Assembly (NCBI GenBank): GCA_000499405.2
Contig: HG738137.1
Span: 2,046,001-2,110,000 of the forward strand
DNA length: 64,000 bases
Direction of reading: 5' to 3'
From: Onchocerca volvulus
Taxonomy: Eukaryota > Nematoda > Chromadorea > Rhabditida > Onchocercidae
Below are positions 27,063 to 38,220 of the stretch, piece by piece; within the stretch, counting starts at the first letter, position 1; each line of letters opens with the position of its first letter. Under the pieces are notes generated by a model. The model did not search any database and was not told where the DNA came from. It worked only from the letters and a program-made list of their open reading frames with translations. The translations under genes and the position numbers were made by a program.

Positions 27063-30000
27063 AATTCGGAAAGAAATGGCCTAAGCCTAAGCTTAACCCT
27101 GAACCTTCTTTTAAATGTCTGGTCTATTTCTTCATTCAACAAATGAAATTTTGAGTGACATCTGCCCTTTAATCTTTGATCATTGTATCTCAATATCCAT
27201 AAAATTTCATTCAACAAGAGTCTCGAGATTCGAGAGGAGGACAAAGGACAAGAAAGAAATAGCCTATATCTATTGAATCAGTGAAGCGAGCAAATTTAGA
27301 TAAGAAGAAATAAAGCGATAGTATCGAATATTATATTCATATTTCAATATTTGTTGGGTAATTACTATAATGGCCTAGGCCAAACTATATCAAGATTTAA
27401 GGCTCGTTTCAATGATCAGCCTAGGCAGCAAGTAGTTTTTCATTGTTTCCATTCTTGTTTTCTTAAAAATATGCTTGTTGGAAAGTCGAAAAAATAAATG
27501 ACTTAACATCTAACATGACATTTAAAATGAATCCAAGATATGCAATGCATGAAATACTCAAAATCTGCTTCTTTAAGGTACTGAAATTATCGATTGATCA
27601 ATTAAAATGAATTAAAATGAGTAAAATTAAACTAAAATGAATAAAAAATTCTTACCGACCACTGTTACTCTGATGAAAGTTTCTTTAGCAATTCAGTAAA
27701 ATGAATTCGATAAGTAAGTTTTAAACTCCTTTCATAAATTTTTAGTTTTATATAGCTAGAATTTTACTATTTGAGAGAAATTATTTAATTAGCGATAAAA
27801 GTTATCTCATTTCAGATTTTTAACATCTGATGCGCAGATGGCCGGTGTGTGACACTGTAATAATAAAATGATTTCCAATCAAACTTTTTGTTGTGAGAAA
27901 TTTTGAATTAATTCGTAAAATTAAATTGCTTATGAAGTTTAATCGATGAAATTTTATAATATTTGCCAAAATAAAAGTTTTCTTTCTGGCGAATGCTTTC
28001 TTAAATTTTGAAATTGCTATTTTGTTAAAAGCTTTTTTCCTTCGATTCTTGCGCCTTTATATCAACCTGAAACAGGTTTTCTTTTATACTGCTAGATGTT
28101 TTCATATCACGCATATTTTATTTATGATTTTTCTAGAAATAATAAATCGTATTGTATGTTAAAACCACCATTTCTATTATTTCCATTTTTTTTTTTCTTA
28201 TGAAAATAATTTTTTTTTTTCAAAGTTATTAAATTCAAATATTTACAGAGAAAATGAACGAAAAAGCTAATTTGTGAGTTATATGATTATAAAAATGATT
28301 TGCAATGATACCATCAGTTCTTTCTTCATATGGATTAAATATGAAAAAGAAAAAATTTTACCAAAATTTTCCAAACTTTTTTAGATAAAAAACGATGACA
28401 ATCGTAAGTTAATTCTAATTCATATTTTTTCAGCTCATCTTTTTCCATTAAGTAAAATTTTTTCCAGTAAAAAATAAAAAATTGTTTCAAAAATTGAGCG
28501 AAATGAATTTGACAGCTTATTTTTTGAAGTTTTAGTTTAAAAGTTTTAAATTCCTTTTATAATTCTAAATTTTTGCGAATCTTTAGATTCTTTAAAAGAA
28601 TTTCGGAAACAGAACAAATGCAGCAGAAATAATAAAATTTGTCTTTCGAAAATTTATTTAACAGTGTTGCTTTCAATCATCATTTCAGACATTTATGAAA
28701 GCCGAGGAATTTTTGGAAATTATTCAGTAAGTTATCAAAAATATTGATTTAAAAATATTTTATCTAATGTAAACGGCATTTTAAACTTTCAAATTGTTTT
28801 TGTTCTCGATTTTAAACTTTAAATTGCTTTTTTCTACAATTTATCATAATTATTTCTCAAGCAAACGATAAAATTGCAAATTATTGGATTAAATTGCAAT
28901 TAATGAAAATTTAAAAACAATCCAAGAAATGAAATATCATTTGGTTGTAACTATTCACAGGCTTGGTTTTTGAGGATGAAATAAATTAAATTAAAATTCG
29001 TACTTATCGTCGAAAATCAAAGTAGAAGAAGGGGTTGATTGAAGCGGAAGGGAAAGGCATTCTAAATGGATAATGTTAAAAGGAATTTTCTTCAATTTAT
29101 GCAACTTTCAAAGCAATAATGATGAGAAGTTCTATTATGAGGTGAAATTGAATTTCAATGACTTTATTCAATTCAAAATTTCATTTTAGACATGTCAACA
29201 TAAATTTAAGATTTAAGGTAAATCGATGAATTCAACTTTTAAACTTAAAAATTCAGGATACATCGATGAATATTTGTAACATCGATATATCTAAAGATTT
29301 ATTAAAATTTTGGGAAATTATTGTTTTCCATCGAATAAATATCCGATTTGAATAAAAGTGAGAGTGAAAGGTTGAGATAAAGAGATTGAAAGCTGAATCA
29401 ACAAATAGCTATGCGAATAATCATTCATTCGCTTTATTTCATCGAAAAGGTTAAAGGTTAACTTTTTACAGTCCAATTAAAAGCTTTGAAATCGAGCAAG
29501 GTTTTAAATTTAAGAAAAAAATGATTTCAATTAAAGCCAAAAAGTTTTTACTAAAATTAAGAAAAATAAGTTGAATGTAAAATATTTTAATGGCTTTCTA
29601 TGATTTTTGTTAATAACAGTAATAGAAGCAAAAAAGAAGCCTAGGCCATCGTTTTTTTTTTTTTTAATGCACCCGTTGCTATGGATATTTTTGAAAAAAA
29701 ACCTTAAACGGCTATTTTCAGTGAAATATGATATAGGTTGTTTACCATACTAGGCTCTAGTATTTGCCATCAAATGAATAGCTGATATCACTTGTGATAA
29801 GAAAGAAGAAAAAATTGAAATGAAAAAGAAGAAAATGTAAAAGAAATGTGATTTAAATTATTTAAATTTCTGTCATTTAATTCATGTTATTCAAAAGTTA
29901 TTGAAATTTATGCTATTAAAATTCAAACTAAATGAAAAACCTATTTTTGCATTTTTAGAATTTAAACGAAATAATAGAAATTACAATTAATAATTTTGAA

Positions 30001-31182
30001 ATTGGCTAAAAATGGAATTGAAAAATCTTGTGTTGAATAAAATTGTAATTGGATGATAGCTTCGTTAGGAATGAAATCAAGTTTAATTCAGAAAATTTTA
30101 GACTTCGAAATTCAAAAACTTCAAGATTTTTAAGAAATGTAAAAAGTGAAGCAAATGAATAACGAGAAAAATGTGAGTAAAAAAATTCTTTACTTATATA
30201 AATGACAAGAAAAAAAAAAATGGAAGAATAAAGAGTTTAAAATTTATTTTTTACTAGAAATTTAGTTCATTAAGAATTGTTTTTTCAGCAGATTCAAGAT
30301 TCAGATTCAGGATTCAGATTCATCCATGAATGGTTTTTTTCCAGCCAGTATTGTTGCATTATTTTATGGCTTAGGATAATTAAATTTAATTCTGAAATGA
30401 ATTATACTATCACAATAATTAAAATCTTGGATAATTCAATTTGCTCATTTATTCACTTCAGATGACAATTTTTTCCACAATTAACTCTTATTATCGATCA
30501 TCATCAATCGATCAACCCACATGACCGACACTGCTGATCACCACCGATCACTACCGATCATTCGATAACACTTCCCTCATCTCTCGTTTATCATAGAAAC
30601 ATTTTTCTGTTTGCTTTGACACTATTTTATAATAATTCTTCATGTTTATTTTCGCTTCAAATTCTTTTGAAATTGTACAATAGCTTATGTATTTTTTCTT
30701 CCAATTTTATTTATCGATTTTTCTGCTTAATTGTTGATCTTTTTATTTTAGTAATTGGAAATATCATTCATTAGAATACTTCGTTTCTTGTGATCACAGT
30801 TATTTCATAATCAAATCGTTGATTTCATGCAAATCTGATTTTAATCATCTTCCAGAAAAGCCAAGTATCAAGCGATTTTAATAATTATCAATGTTTTTAT
30901 ATTCAAATTTATTCTTCGTCAATTTCCACAAGCTGACATAATAAATGTTCGATGAAAAATACAGAAGTTCATCTTCCATTATTTACTTTTTTAATCGTAT
31001 AATTTATTTATTTTCTAATATTTTCTATCGTATAATTTTATTTTAATCATAAAATCATACTGATAAATTCTTGATGTTGGATGTGCATTAAAAAGGGCAT
31101 TGCACGCATGATAGAAGCAGTAAACATTATCAAATTCTGTGCAATCAATCTTAACAGTACTGCTTCACTTGAAGTTAAACAC

Positions 31183-32787
31183 TTATATTTTCAATTTCAT
31201 TTTTATCACAATATTATTTCTTTCATCAGAAGCTTCGAAATGAAAATGATATTTAACCTTTGAAAAGTTAGGATGAATAAAAGTTGCAAAATATGAATAA
31301 TAGCAACAAGTTGCTGTATTCAAATCAATTTGTTTAAAATGCACATGAAATCTGTTTCCTACATCGTTGATTTCCCACACGGAAAGCCATCGTTTTAAGC
31401 AGAAATTGAACTTATCTAATCGTTTCGAATACGCATCCTTTGAATCCTTTCTTAAATAATGAATGATATGTAGTGAAGATAATTCATGAAACAATGATAC
31501 ATAATGAAGGAAAGTTAAATTTAAATGGAAAATAGATAATGAATAAATTCCAAAAAAATTAATTTTTCTCAAAATACATCTTTCGTTTCTGTCAACTGAT
31601 GTCACACATTGTTACCAGCGTATTTTCATCCGAATGCTTTCCACCTACTACAATAAATATTATTGCTAATTACTAACAATATAGGCTGTGATACACTGTT
31701 TACATTCGAAACAACATTGCCGGGCTTCATGTCGAAGAACGATTTCAAATCTATTTTAAAATTCAAATGAGGAAACCAAACAAGCCGTATCGGAATACAT
31801 AGCTCTTTTATTATTTTTAACAATTCCAAATAATTAAGTGCCTAGTTATCAAAAATTCTATTTAAAAGTTCGGCTCAGATGCAGTTCATAAATTTGCAAA
31901 TTATCAGCAAAGTAACAAAAAAAATAAATAAAAACAACATTTAAATAAAATAAAATGGCGAATGAATATGAAGAATGAAAAATATACGAAGTGTACATAT
32001 ACCAGAAGATAATTCAGAAAAAATGACTAATTAAGCTGATAAATTAATCAAATAGGAAAAAACCCCAATATTTCAACATTGTAACTCGAGTTATTTAAAA
32101 AAAGATAACCGCAATAAATATTTGTGGATAAATACAGGTAATAAACAATTAATTAATGAAATTACCTGAGCAATGATTATTTTAAGCAATAAGGAATCTT
32201 TTAGGATATCATTACAGTTATATCCATCCAAGATTTTGAGAAGGCCGAGAATCCATGAATATTTGATACTAAAATAAAAATCAAATAAAATTTAGACAAA
32301 AATTCGAATCAACAACATCCCTGATACACAATGAATACGATGAGCTGGAATATCAACATTGATTTTCAGAAAAAATTAAACAGTTTTGAAATAATCCAAT
32401 TTCCTCATATAACTTGCCAAACTTCCTTCCAGGTCTTTCTAATTTCTTCCAGAATTTGTTCGGGAAATAAAATTAACCGGAAAGTAAATTGCTTTTGTAG
32501 AAGAGAACTGTACAGCGAAGTGTCGATGAAGAAAAAAGAAAAACTGTTAGCTATAAGACGATAACCATGTAATGAATCATGATCAGACTGAAAAGAACAA
32601 CTGAAAAAGAGCACCTTATTAAATTAACAGAGACTGATTCCTTACGTAACCAACTACCAAAAGGATACTTTTGAAATAAATTTGAAATAAAAAATTGAAA
32701 TAAAAAATCTGAAATAAATTTGACTATTGTCACTATCATTGGAGTAAATTGTGCAATAGATAAAAGTGAGATAATTAAATATAACAT
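31183..32787 (-). CDS. Unidentified exon-like stretches directly downstream of EPT1
   Basis: I do not recognise this protein. Minus-strand stretches with good composition and splice signals are: 32787-32551 (ATG, hydrophobic start MLYLIISLLSIAQF); 32587-32414 (FPEQILEEIRKTWKEVWQ before CAA|GTTATA); 32268-32166 (YSWILGLLKILDGYNCNDIL, ending CAG|GTAAT); 31841-31626 (YLELLKIIKELCIPIRLVWF); and a 140-codon frame at 31605-31183. The 32268-32166 piece ends in phase 0 and joins cleanly to 31841. The junction before it does not fit in phase, so either an exon is missing from my model or the gene is broken. The proposed ATG lies only 75 nt after the EPT1 stop, on the same strand. Confidence 0.3.
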
Positions 32788-32862
32788 TGGGAATGCAAAA
32801 CAGATTAATCATTAACATTCCTTATCATCAATAATTATTATCTCACGGATCGTGACAATAGA

Positions 32863-35800
32863 TCATTCTCGTTTTGTTTTTGACTGTTGTATATACTGCA
32901 GAGAGAAAGCATTGATTTTAAAGTGTTCACATAGTTGACGTATCTAAAAAGAAGAGATTTAAATCAAATTTCTACGAAATTTCAGGAAAAGATTGTCATT
33001 AATTATCGTTTGAAAAGGCAATGCTAACTGTTTTAAAACTTTTCAATAACATTTACTCTATTAAGACTTCAATAAATGGAAATTTCGTAGAAATTTGATT
33101 TAAATTTAAATTCAAAATAACTAATTTCTTACCACACAAATTCCAAAATGTAAATGGACAAAGGTTATAATAGTGACAGCAATTCGTAAAAAAATCAGTT
33201 CTTGATAAATTGATAAAAAACCCGATAAAGATGTTATGGCAATGACCGAATATATTGCCAGGCATAAATTAAATGTTTCCGCACGAGTACTGCACATTTG
33301 CGCAATGATCAGTCGGCACTACAACCAAATTTGCCAATTAATGAAAATTAATTATCATTAAAATTAACGGTGTAAATTTTATGAATAGCAGTTGTACTTG
33401 ATACTTTTTGAACAAAATTTTCAGCGTTAAATCTGATGAAATTCCTTACTGCAATATTCGAAAATACTGTTCCCATAGTATAAAGATAAAGTCGAGGATC
33501 ACGCTCAGCAATTTTCCCAGGAGAATATAAGGCCCAAAGCACCGAGATTGAAAATAAAATTAAGCATGGATATAAAGGTAGGCAGATTTCATAAAAATTG
33601 TCCTGCAAACATGAAAAAATAACAGAATCAGCACCGACAATCTAGAACAGTAAAGTTATTTGAAAAGATATTTTAAATATTTAACAAGTTCTGCCAAAAA
33701 TTGCAGCTTTTTGTTAAAAATCAAAAGTCAATTAAGACCAACAAATCACCTGCTTTCCAGTGCGATTTACGAAATAAGAGAGATAAATGTTTCGAGCTGA
33801 TACCATAAACGATACGTAACAACATACTAAAATGAAATATGTTGCATTTTTGGCTGAAATTTTACCCTGAATTTTCAATCTCCTAAGTTAAAGAAAAAAA
33901 AAGAAAAAAAGAAATGATTGCTCAGCAGTACTTATACTTTCCGATATATAATTCTTAGATACTTATTTAAATAGAAGTATTTTCATTTATAATTATATTG
34001 AAATATGACGTGAAATTAAGCAAAATTGTGTAAACTCTGGAGCTGCAGATTTTACAGTTTCAGCGACTTTTTCTCGAAGATTCAAAAGCCCAAAAACCTA
34101 TATAAACTGGCTCAAAAACTGACCATAGAAAGTAAATTCGAAACAAAGAGCGATTGTAAAACCACTGAAAACATAAAATTGCAAGTACTCAGTGCCTTTG
34201 AAAAATGTAAACAAATAAAACAGAGCAAGCCCCTGAAAATTTCAAAGTTTAATTAGAAATTACAGACTTCACTTGCATTAAAAAAATTATATATATATTA
34301 AAGTCCGAAAGAATTTACTTATTTCGTTTAAGAAATTTTAAACCTTGAAATTTCTTAACTTTTTTTTTTCTTTGATTTATTCCAAACAAAATTAGGAAAT
34401 TGGTATTAGTTTAAATAGACTTAAAATTTAAATTCTAATGATGATTCAAATATAAAAACAAGACTAACGTATTGACTCAAATCATAGTTCCATGGGAGGA
34501 ATAAAATTCCAGTATTATATTTTTCCCAATGTGAAACAATGAATACTGCTTGAACGCTGATCAAAACCAGAAGAAGTCGAATCGGTGACACACTAAAAAA
34601 ATAAAAAATCATCAATCGGAAAGAAAATTATCTAATTTTCCAGATTTTACCTTTAGTATGTTATTTTTGTTTTTTAGAAACCGATTTGAAAGGATTGGAA
34701 TTGCTCACAAAAAAAAAAAATAGATTCAAAATACTTAAAGTTTGATTTCTCGAAAAAGCCAAAATGATTTTTAATTAATGCCACTCCTATTAAAAACCAG
34801 TTATATTTGTCACTGAACTGATCAAACTTGTTCATTTGATTAAAACTGATCTTGAGTGTACTGAATAAAAAAGCCCCCCACTCACCTAAATTCACCTTGC
34901 CCAAAGATGGAGAAAATGGTCAATGTTGATGGAACTGTAGACCACGAATCCAAACCGTGATCAACTGGAAAAATTAGGATCATTAATTTAAAAAAAAAAA
35001 AAAAAAAAGGAAAACTTTTTGCAAAACCCTAGGAAAATTATGAAAAAGCAAAGAAATCTGATTGGGCATTTTCATAATTATACATTTATTATCATATTAC
35101 ATGATAATCTGAAAAATTAGAACAGAATCAATAATTCATAACTAAATATTGACAATTTTTTGCAACACATAATAAGATATCAATAAATAAATTGATTTGC
35201 AAGAATATAATAAGTAAAGGAACTAACAAAGTTCTCCAGTTGGTCCGGATGCTCCTATGCGACGTGCTTGTTTACCGTCGGTACCGTCTAATGTATGTCC
35301 CATAAAAGTACAAATCGCGCATAGCAACCATACCCAATTGGGGATAAATCCTGAAACTGTTAAATATTAAATATCTATCAAATCATTTTAATCATTAAAA
35401 AAAGTAAACATAATCGGAAATATGAATCATCTGTACTAATCAATCTTTATGACAGAAAGATATCTAAAGAATTATTTAATTGATGCTATTCCTTATGAGT
35501 TTTCAGAAATAATTATCCATCTATTTAGTACATCACCAGAATAATTTAAACAGATTTCAATAAATAGTTACACCAGAATGTTATAGCCGCAATCGTAGTT
35601 TCAACAAGGGAGTAAGGGATTCGATGTTTTATTATTACCACAAATAATAAATAATTTTTGTAGAAATTAGCGAAATTAAATCTTAGCAATTGTTGAAATA
35701 ATAACAAAAATCCCGTATTAATGGATCAAATTAGAAATGAACACTAAAAAAAAGTTTACCAGAATTTTCGGCGAAAATTTCCGAATTAGCTCCTACATAA

Positions 35801-36312
35801 TAATCGTAGTATGAGACAACGAAAAATGCGAACATGACGAATATGAATCCAGTCAGCGTTAATACATTTGGTGCCAGCCAAGTCGGATAGAACTATTAAA
35901 ATTCTTGTTTAAAATTTAAGTTCCAACAATTATGTCGAAACCATAAAAAATACAATGGGATTTTGAATGTTATATGAGAAAATTAACTGTAATCAATGGT
36001 ATATCTTATAAGATAGCAAAACTATAAGCAAAAAAATTTGCAAAATACGGATATCAATAATTATCAGTCAAGAATACTATACCTGCACAATCCAATTCCA
36101 GAATGGATGTGACACATAATTAGACAGAGGACTTGAGTCCACAGAACAATACTAAAATGAAATTTCATTAATAAATGTAAAAATCCTGAAAAAAAAGTGA
36201 GATCTGATATAACTTTGATTTTTTAAAAGTAAATAATCACTTTATATTTGTCAAACCCTCTAATTTGTTGTTCGTTGAGATATTTGTAATCGAACAATCC
36301 TAACATCATCAT
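32863..36312 (-). CDS. EPT1: Ethanolaminephosphotransferase 1 homologue (selenoprotein I family; 11 exons, about 410 aa)
   Basis: EPT1 transfers phosphoethanolamine from CDP-ethanolamine to diacylglycerol, the last step of the Kennedy pathway, as a multi-pass membrane enzyme. The whole CDP-alcohol phosphotransferase motif is present, split by intron 4: [10 protein letters not shown] then G...LFDHGLDSW, keeping all the aspartates. [20 protein letters not shown] is nearly identical to vertebrate EPT1 and separates it from the choline enzymes. Several hydrophobic segments follow. Exons 5' to 3': 36312-36241, 36151-36083, 35892-35760, 35350-35228, 34964-34886, 34592-34469, 34232-34124, 33853-33750, 33602-33450, 33318-33133, 32943-32863; all phases agree. 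Exon 7 (34232-34124) was placed mainly by phase and length. The chain ends [10 protein letters not shown]...KTKRE then UGA, near where vertebrate SELENOI carries selenocysteine. I read the UGA as a stop. Confidence 0.92.
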
Positions 36313-36330
36313 TTCTAAAAATAAGATGAA
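36313..36330 (-). promoter_or_regulatory. Probable spliced-leader acceptor 2 nt before the EPT1 ATG
   Basis: The minus strand reads CTTATTTTTAG|AA|ATGATGATG, so the acceptor AG sits two bases before the first of three consecutive ATGs. No upstream exon is visible. A 5' leader this short is typical of trans-spliced nematode mRNAs. Confidence 0.6.
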
Positions 36331-36403
36331 ACAATCATATGTTAAAAAATTAGAAAAACAATTTCACACGAATATTTGCCAAAAATCAATCATTAGCAAA
36401 TAT

Positions 36404-36620
36404 CCGGGACGGACACTTCTTCAGACTTTTATTTCTAGATCCCGAATCCCGGAAAGATACTTCCGCAAACTTCTACCATCGGATCCTGAATTCCGAAACG
36501 ATATTTCCCCGAACTCTTATCACCAAATCCCAAATTCCGGAGGGACACTTCCTCAGACTCCTATCTTTAGATTCCGAATCCCGAAATGATACTTCTTCGG
36601 ACTCTTATCACCGGATCCCG
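36404..36620. repeat. ~45-bp GC-richer tandem repeat, five diverged copies
   Basis: Copies start near 36410, 36455, 36500, 36544 and 36588, marked by GAYACTTCYTCAGACT-like and ATCCCGAATCCCG-like blocks. The period of 45 is a multiple of three and one plus-strand frame stays open across it. It lies just upstream of EPT1. Base composition differs sharply from the flanks. Confidence 0.8.
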
Positions 36621-36974
36621 AAATAACTCATGACAAGACTCTTCCTGTGACGCTATCCATGACCTCTCTGCCTTCTCCGTTACTATCCTTCCTCTTTTTT
36701 GCCTTCTCTGTTGACAGCCTCCTCAGATAGTATTATGTCTCGTCAACTCCATCGAGAAGTAAGCAAAGGGCGCTGGTGGGCCATCATCCGCCCCGCTGGT
36801 GTCATAGACTGACTACTCCGTCACCAGCATGCGACAGCAGCACTTGTACTTTGGTTGTTAATGTCCAAAAAAGCCAAGGAATCTTCGATCAATCGATCGG
36901 TCGATCAAAAATGGATGATCTGTCTCTTTCTCTGTCCCTGCAAATATATGTCATATTGACTGATCTGTTTTATA

Positions 36975-37205
36975 AGCCTAATATATCATAATCATATTCT
37001 TATCATATCATGCTGATCAGCAAAACATGTTTTCCTAACCCTTTTTTGAGCTTAAAATACATAATCATATTCTTATCATATCATGCTGATTAGCGAAACA
37101 AGTTTCCCTGACCTCTTTTATAAGCTTAAAATACATAATCATATTCTTATCATATCATATTGATTAGGCAAATTTCCCTGACCTCTCTGATGAGCCTAAT
37201 ATATT
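36975..37205. repeat. ~73-bp tandem repeat, three copies
   Basis: CATAATCATATTCTTATCAT recurs at 36987, 37060 and 37134 (periods 73 and 74). It is followed by a GATTAG-like block and TTTCCCTGACCTCT-like sequence in each copy. Confidence 0.8.
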
Positions 37206-37518
37206 ATATCATGTCCTTTTTAGTCTGTGAAAATTAATGCAAATTTATTTAAAATGGAAATTACTTATTACCAAATTATTACTCCAATTTACCATATTTC
37301 AAACCTGTCGTTTCCAGTTCTTTACGCCTTCAATAATTTTAATTGTTGTGTCTTTCCCAAGAGGATTTCCTTTTTTTTCCGATACTTGTACACTACAGCG
37401 TGCATAGGTTTGATCTTTGTTCTCTTCTCCCTTTCAACAATCACTTTATAATTTCTCTTTCCGCAACAGAAACATCTCAAGTTTCATATAATTTCGTATC
37501 GATAATAAATGAGCTATT

Positions 37519-37769
37519 GCACACACATACATACATACACACATACACACATACATACACATACACATACACACACATACACACATACATACATATACAC
37601 ATAGATACACACATGAATATATATATATATATATATATATAACCAAAATCAAACTTAAAATATATATATATTTAATAATTTAATGATTCGATTAAAATGT
37701 AAGAGTCACACATATACACAATATTCATACATACACACTTACATACACACACACACACACACACACAAG

Positions 37770-37812
<43 letters not shown>

Positions 37813-37850
37813 TTAATAATTTAATTATTCGATCAAAATACAAGAGTGTT
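37519..37850. repeat. CA/CATA and TA microsatellites with a duplicated flank
   Basis: Long runs of CACATA, CA and TA cover about 37519-37640 and 37735-37808. A 38-bp flank containing TTTAATAATTTAAT occurs twice, at 37669-37706 and 37810-37847. This indicates a 141-bp duplication including the microsatellite. Confidence 0.85.
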
Positions 37851-37899
37851 ATGAGAGGAATAACTGATGGCTGTTTGATACTGAAATAATGCAAGAGGT

Positions 37900-38220
37900 A
37901 GACGAGACAGATTATTTACCCAGTTATTTACCTTTTTTCTGCCCGAGAAATTAAGAGAGGCCGAGTTACCCATTATTTACCTTTCTTCTACCCGAGAATT
38001 ACCCGCTAAGCGACAATAAATCAATACAATAATACGCCACCATTATAATTTTTGTTTTCGTTTGGTACGAAGCAGTAACTGACACAACATGTTCGAATAA
38101 TACAAGCAGAAGAATAGACGACTTTGCGATAAGCTTTCAGCAACACTTTTACGATAAACTTTGACTTTTATGATAAGCTTTGAGCGATACTTTTGTGATA
38201 AGCTTTGATCTAAGACTTTC
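37900..38220. repeat. Short tandem duplications (~50 bp and ~30 bp units)
   Basis: TTATTTACCTTTYTTCTRCC plus CCGAGAA recurs twice in 37913-38003. Further on, GATAAGCTTTGA-like units recur about every 30 bp at 38128-38208. No coding frame is supported. Confidence 0.55.

Larger units (their letters stand above)
23621..31180. other. Gene-poor AT-rich intergenic region
   Basis: I see no gene with supported splice junctions across these 7.5 kb. A few 60-codon open frames occur on both strands (for example near 25091-25470 and 27035-27244), but none chains with neighbours or resembles a known family. The region holds the tandem and inverted repeats listed separately, and CGATCA-rich sequence near 30496-30565. 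Confidence 0.5.

Noticed and set aside
37343..37889. Open frames rich in HTYIHTYTHT or YIYIYI on both strands
   Set aside because: They are translations of CA/TA microsatellites, not genes.
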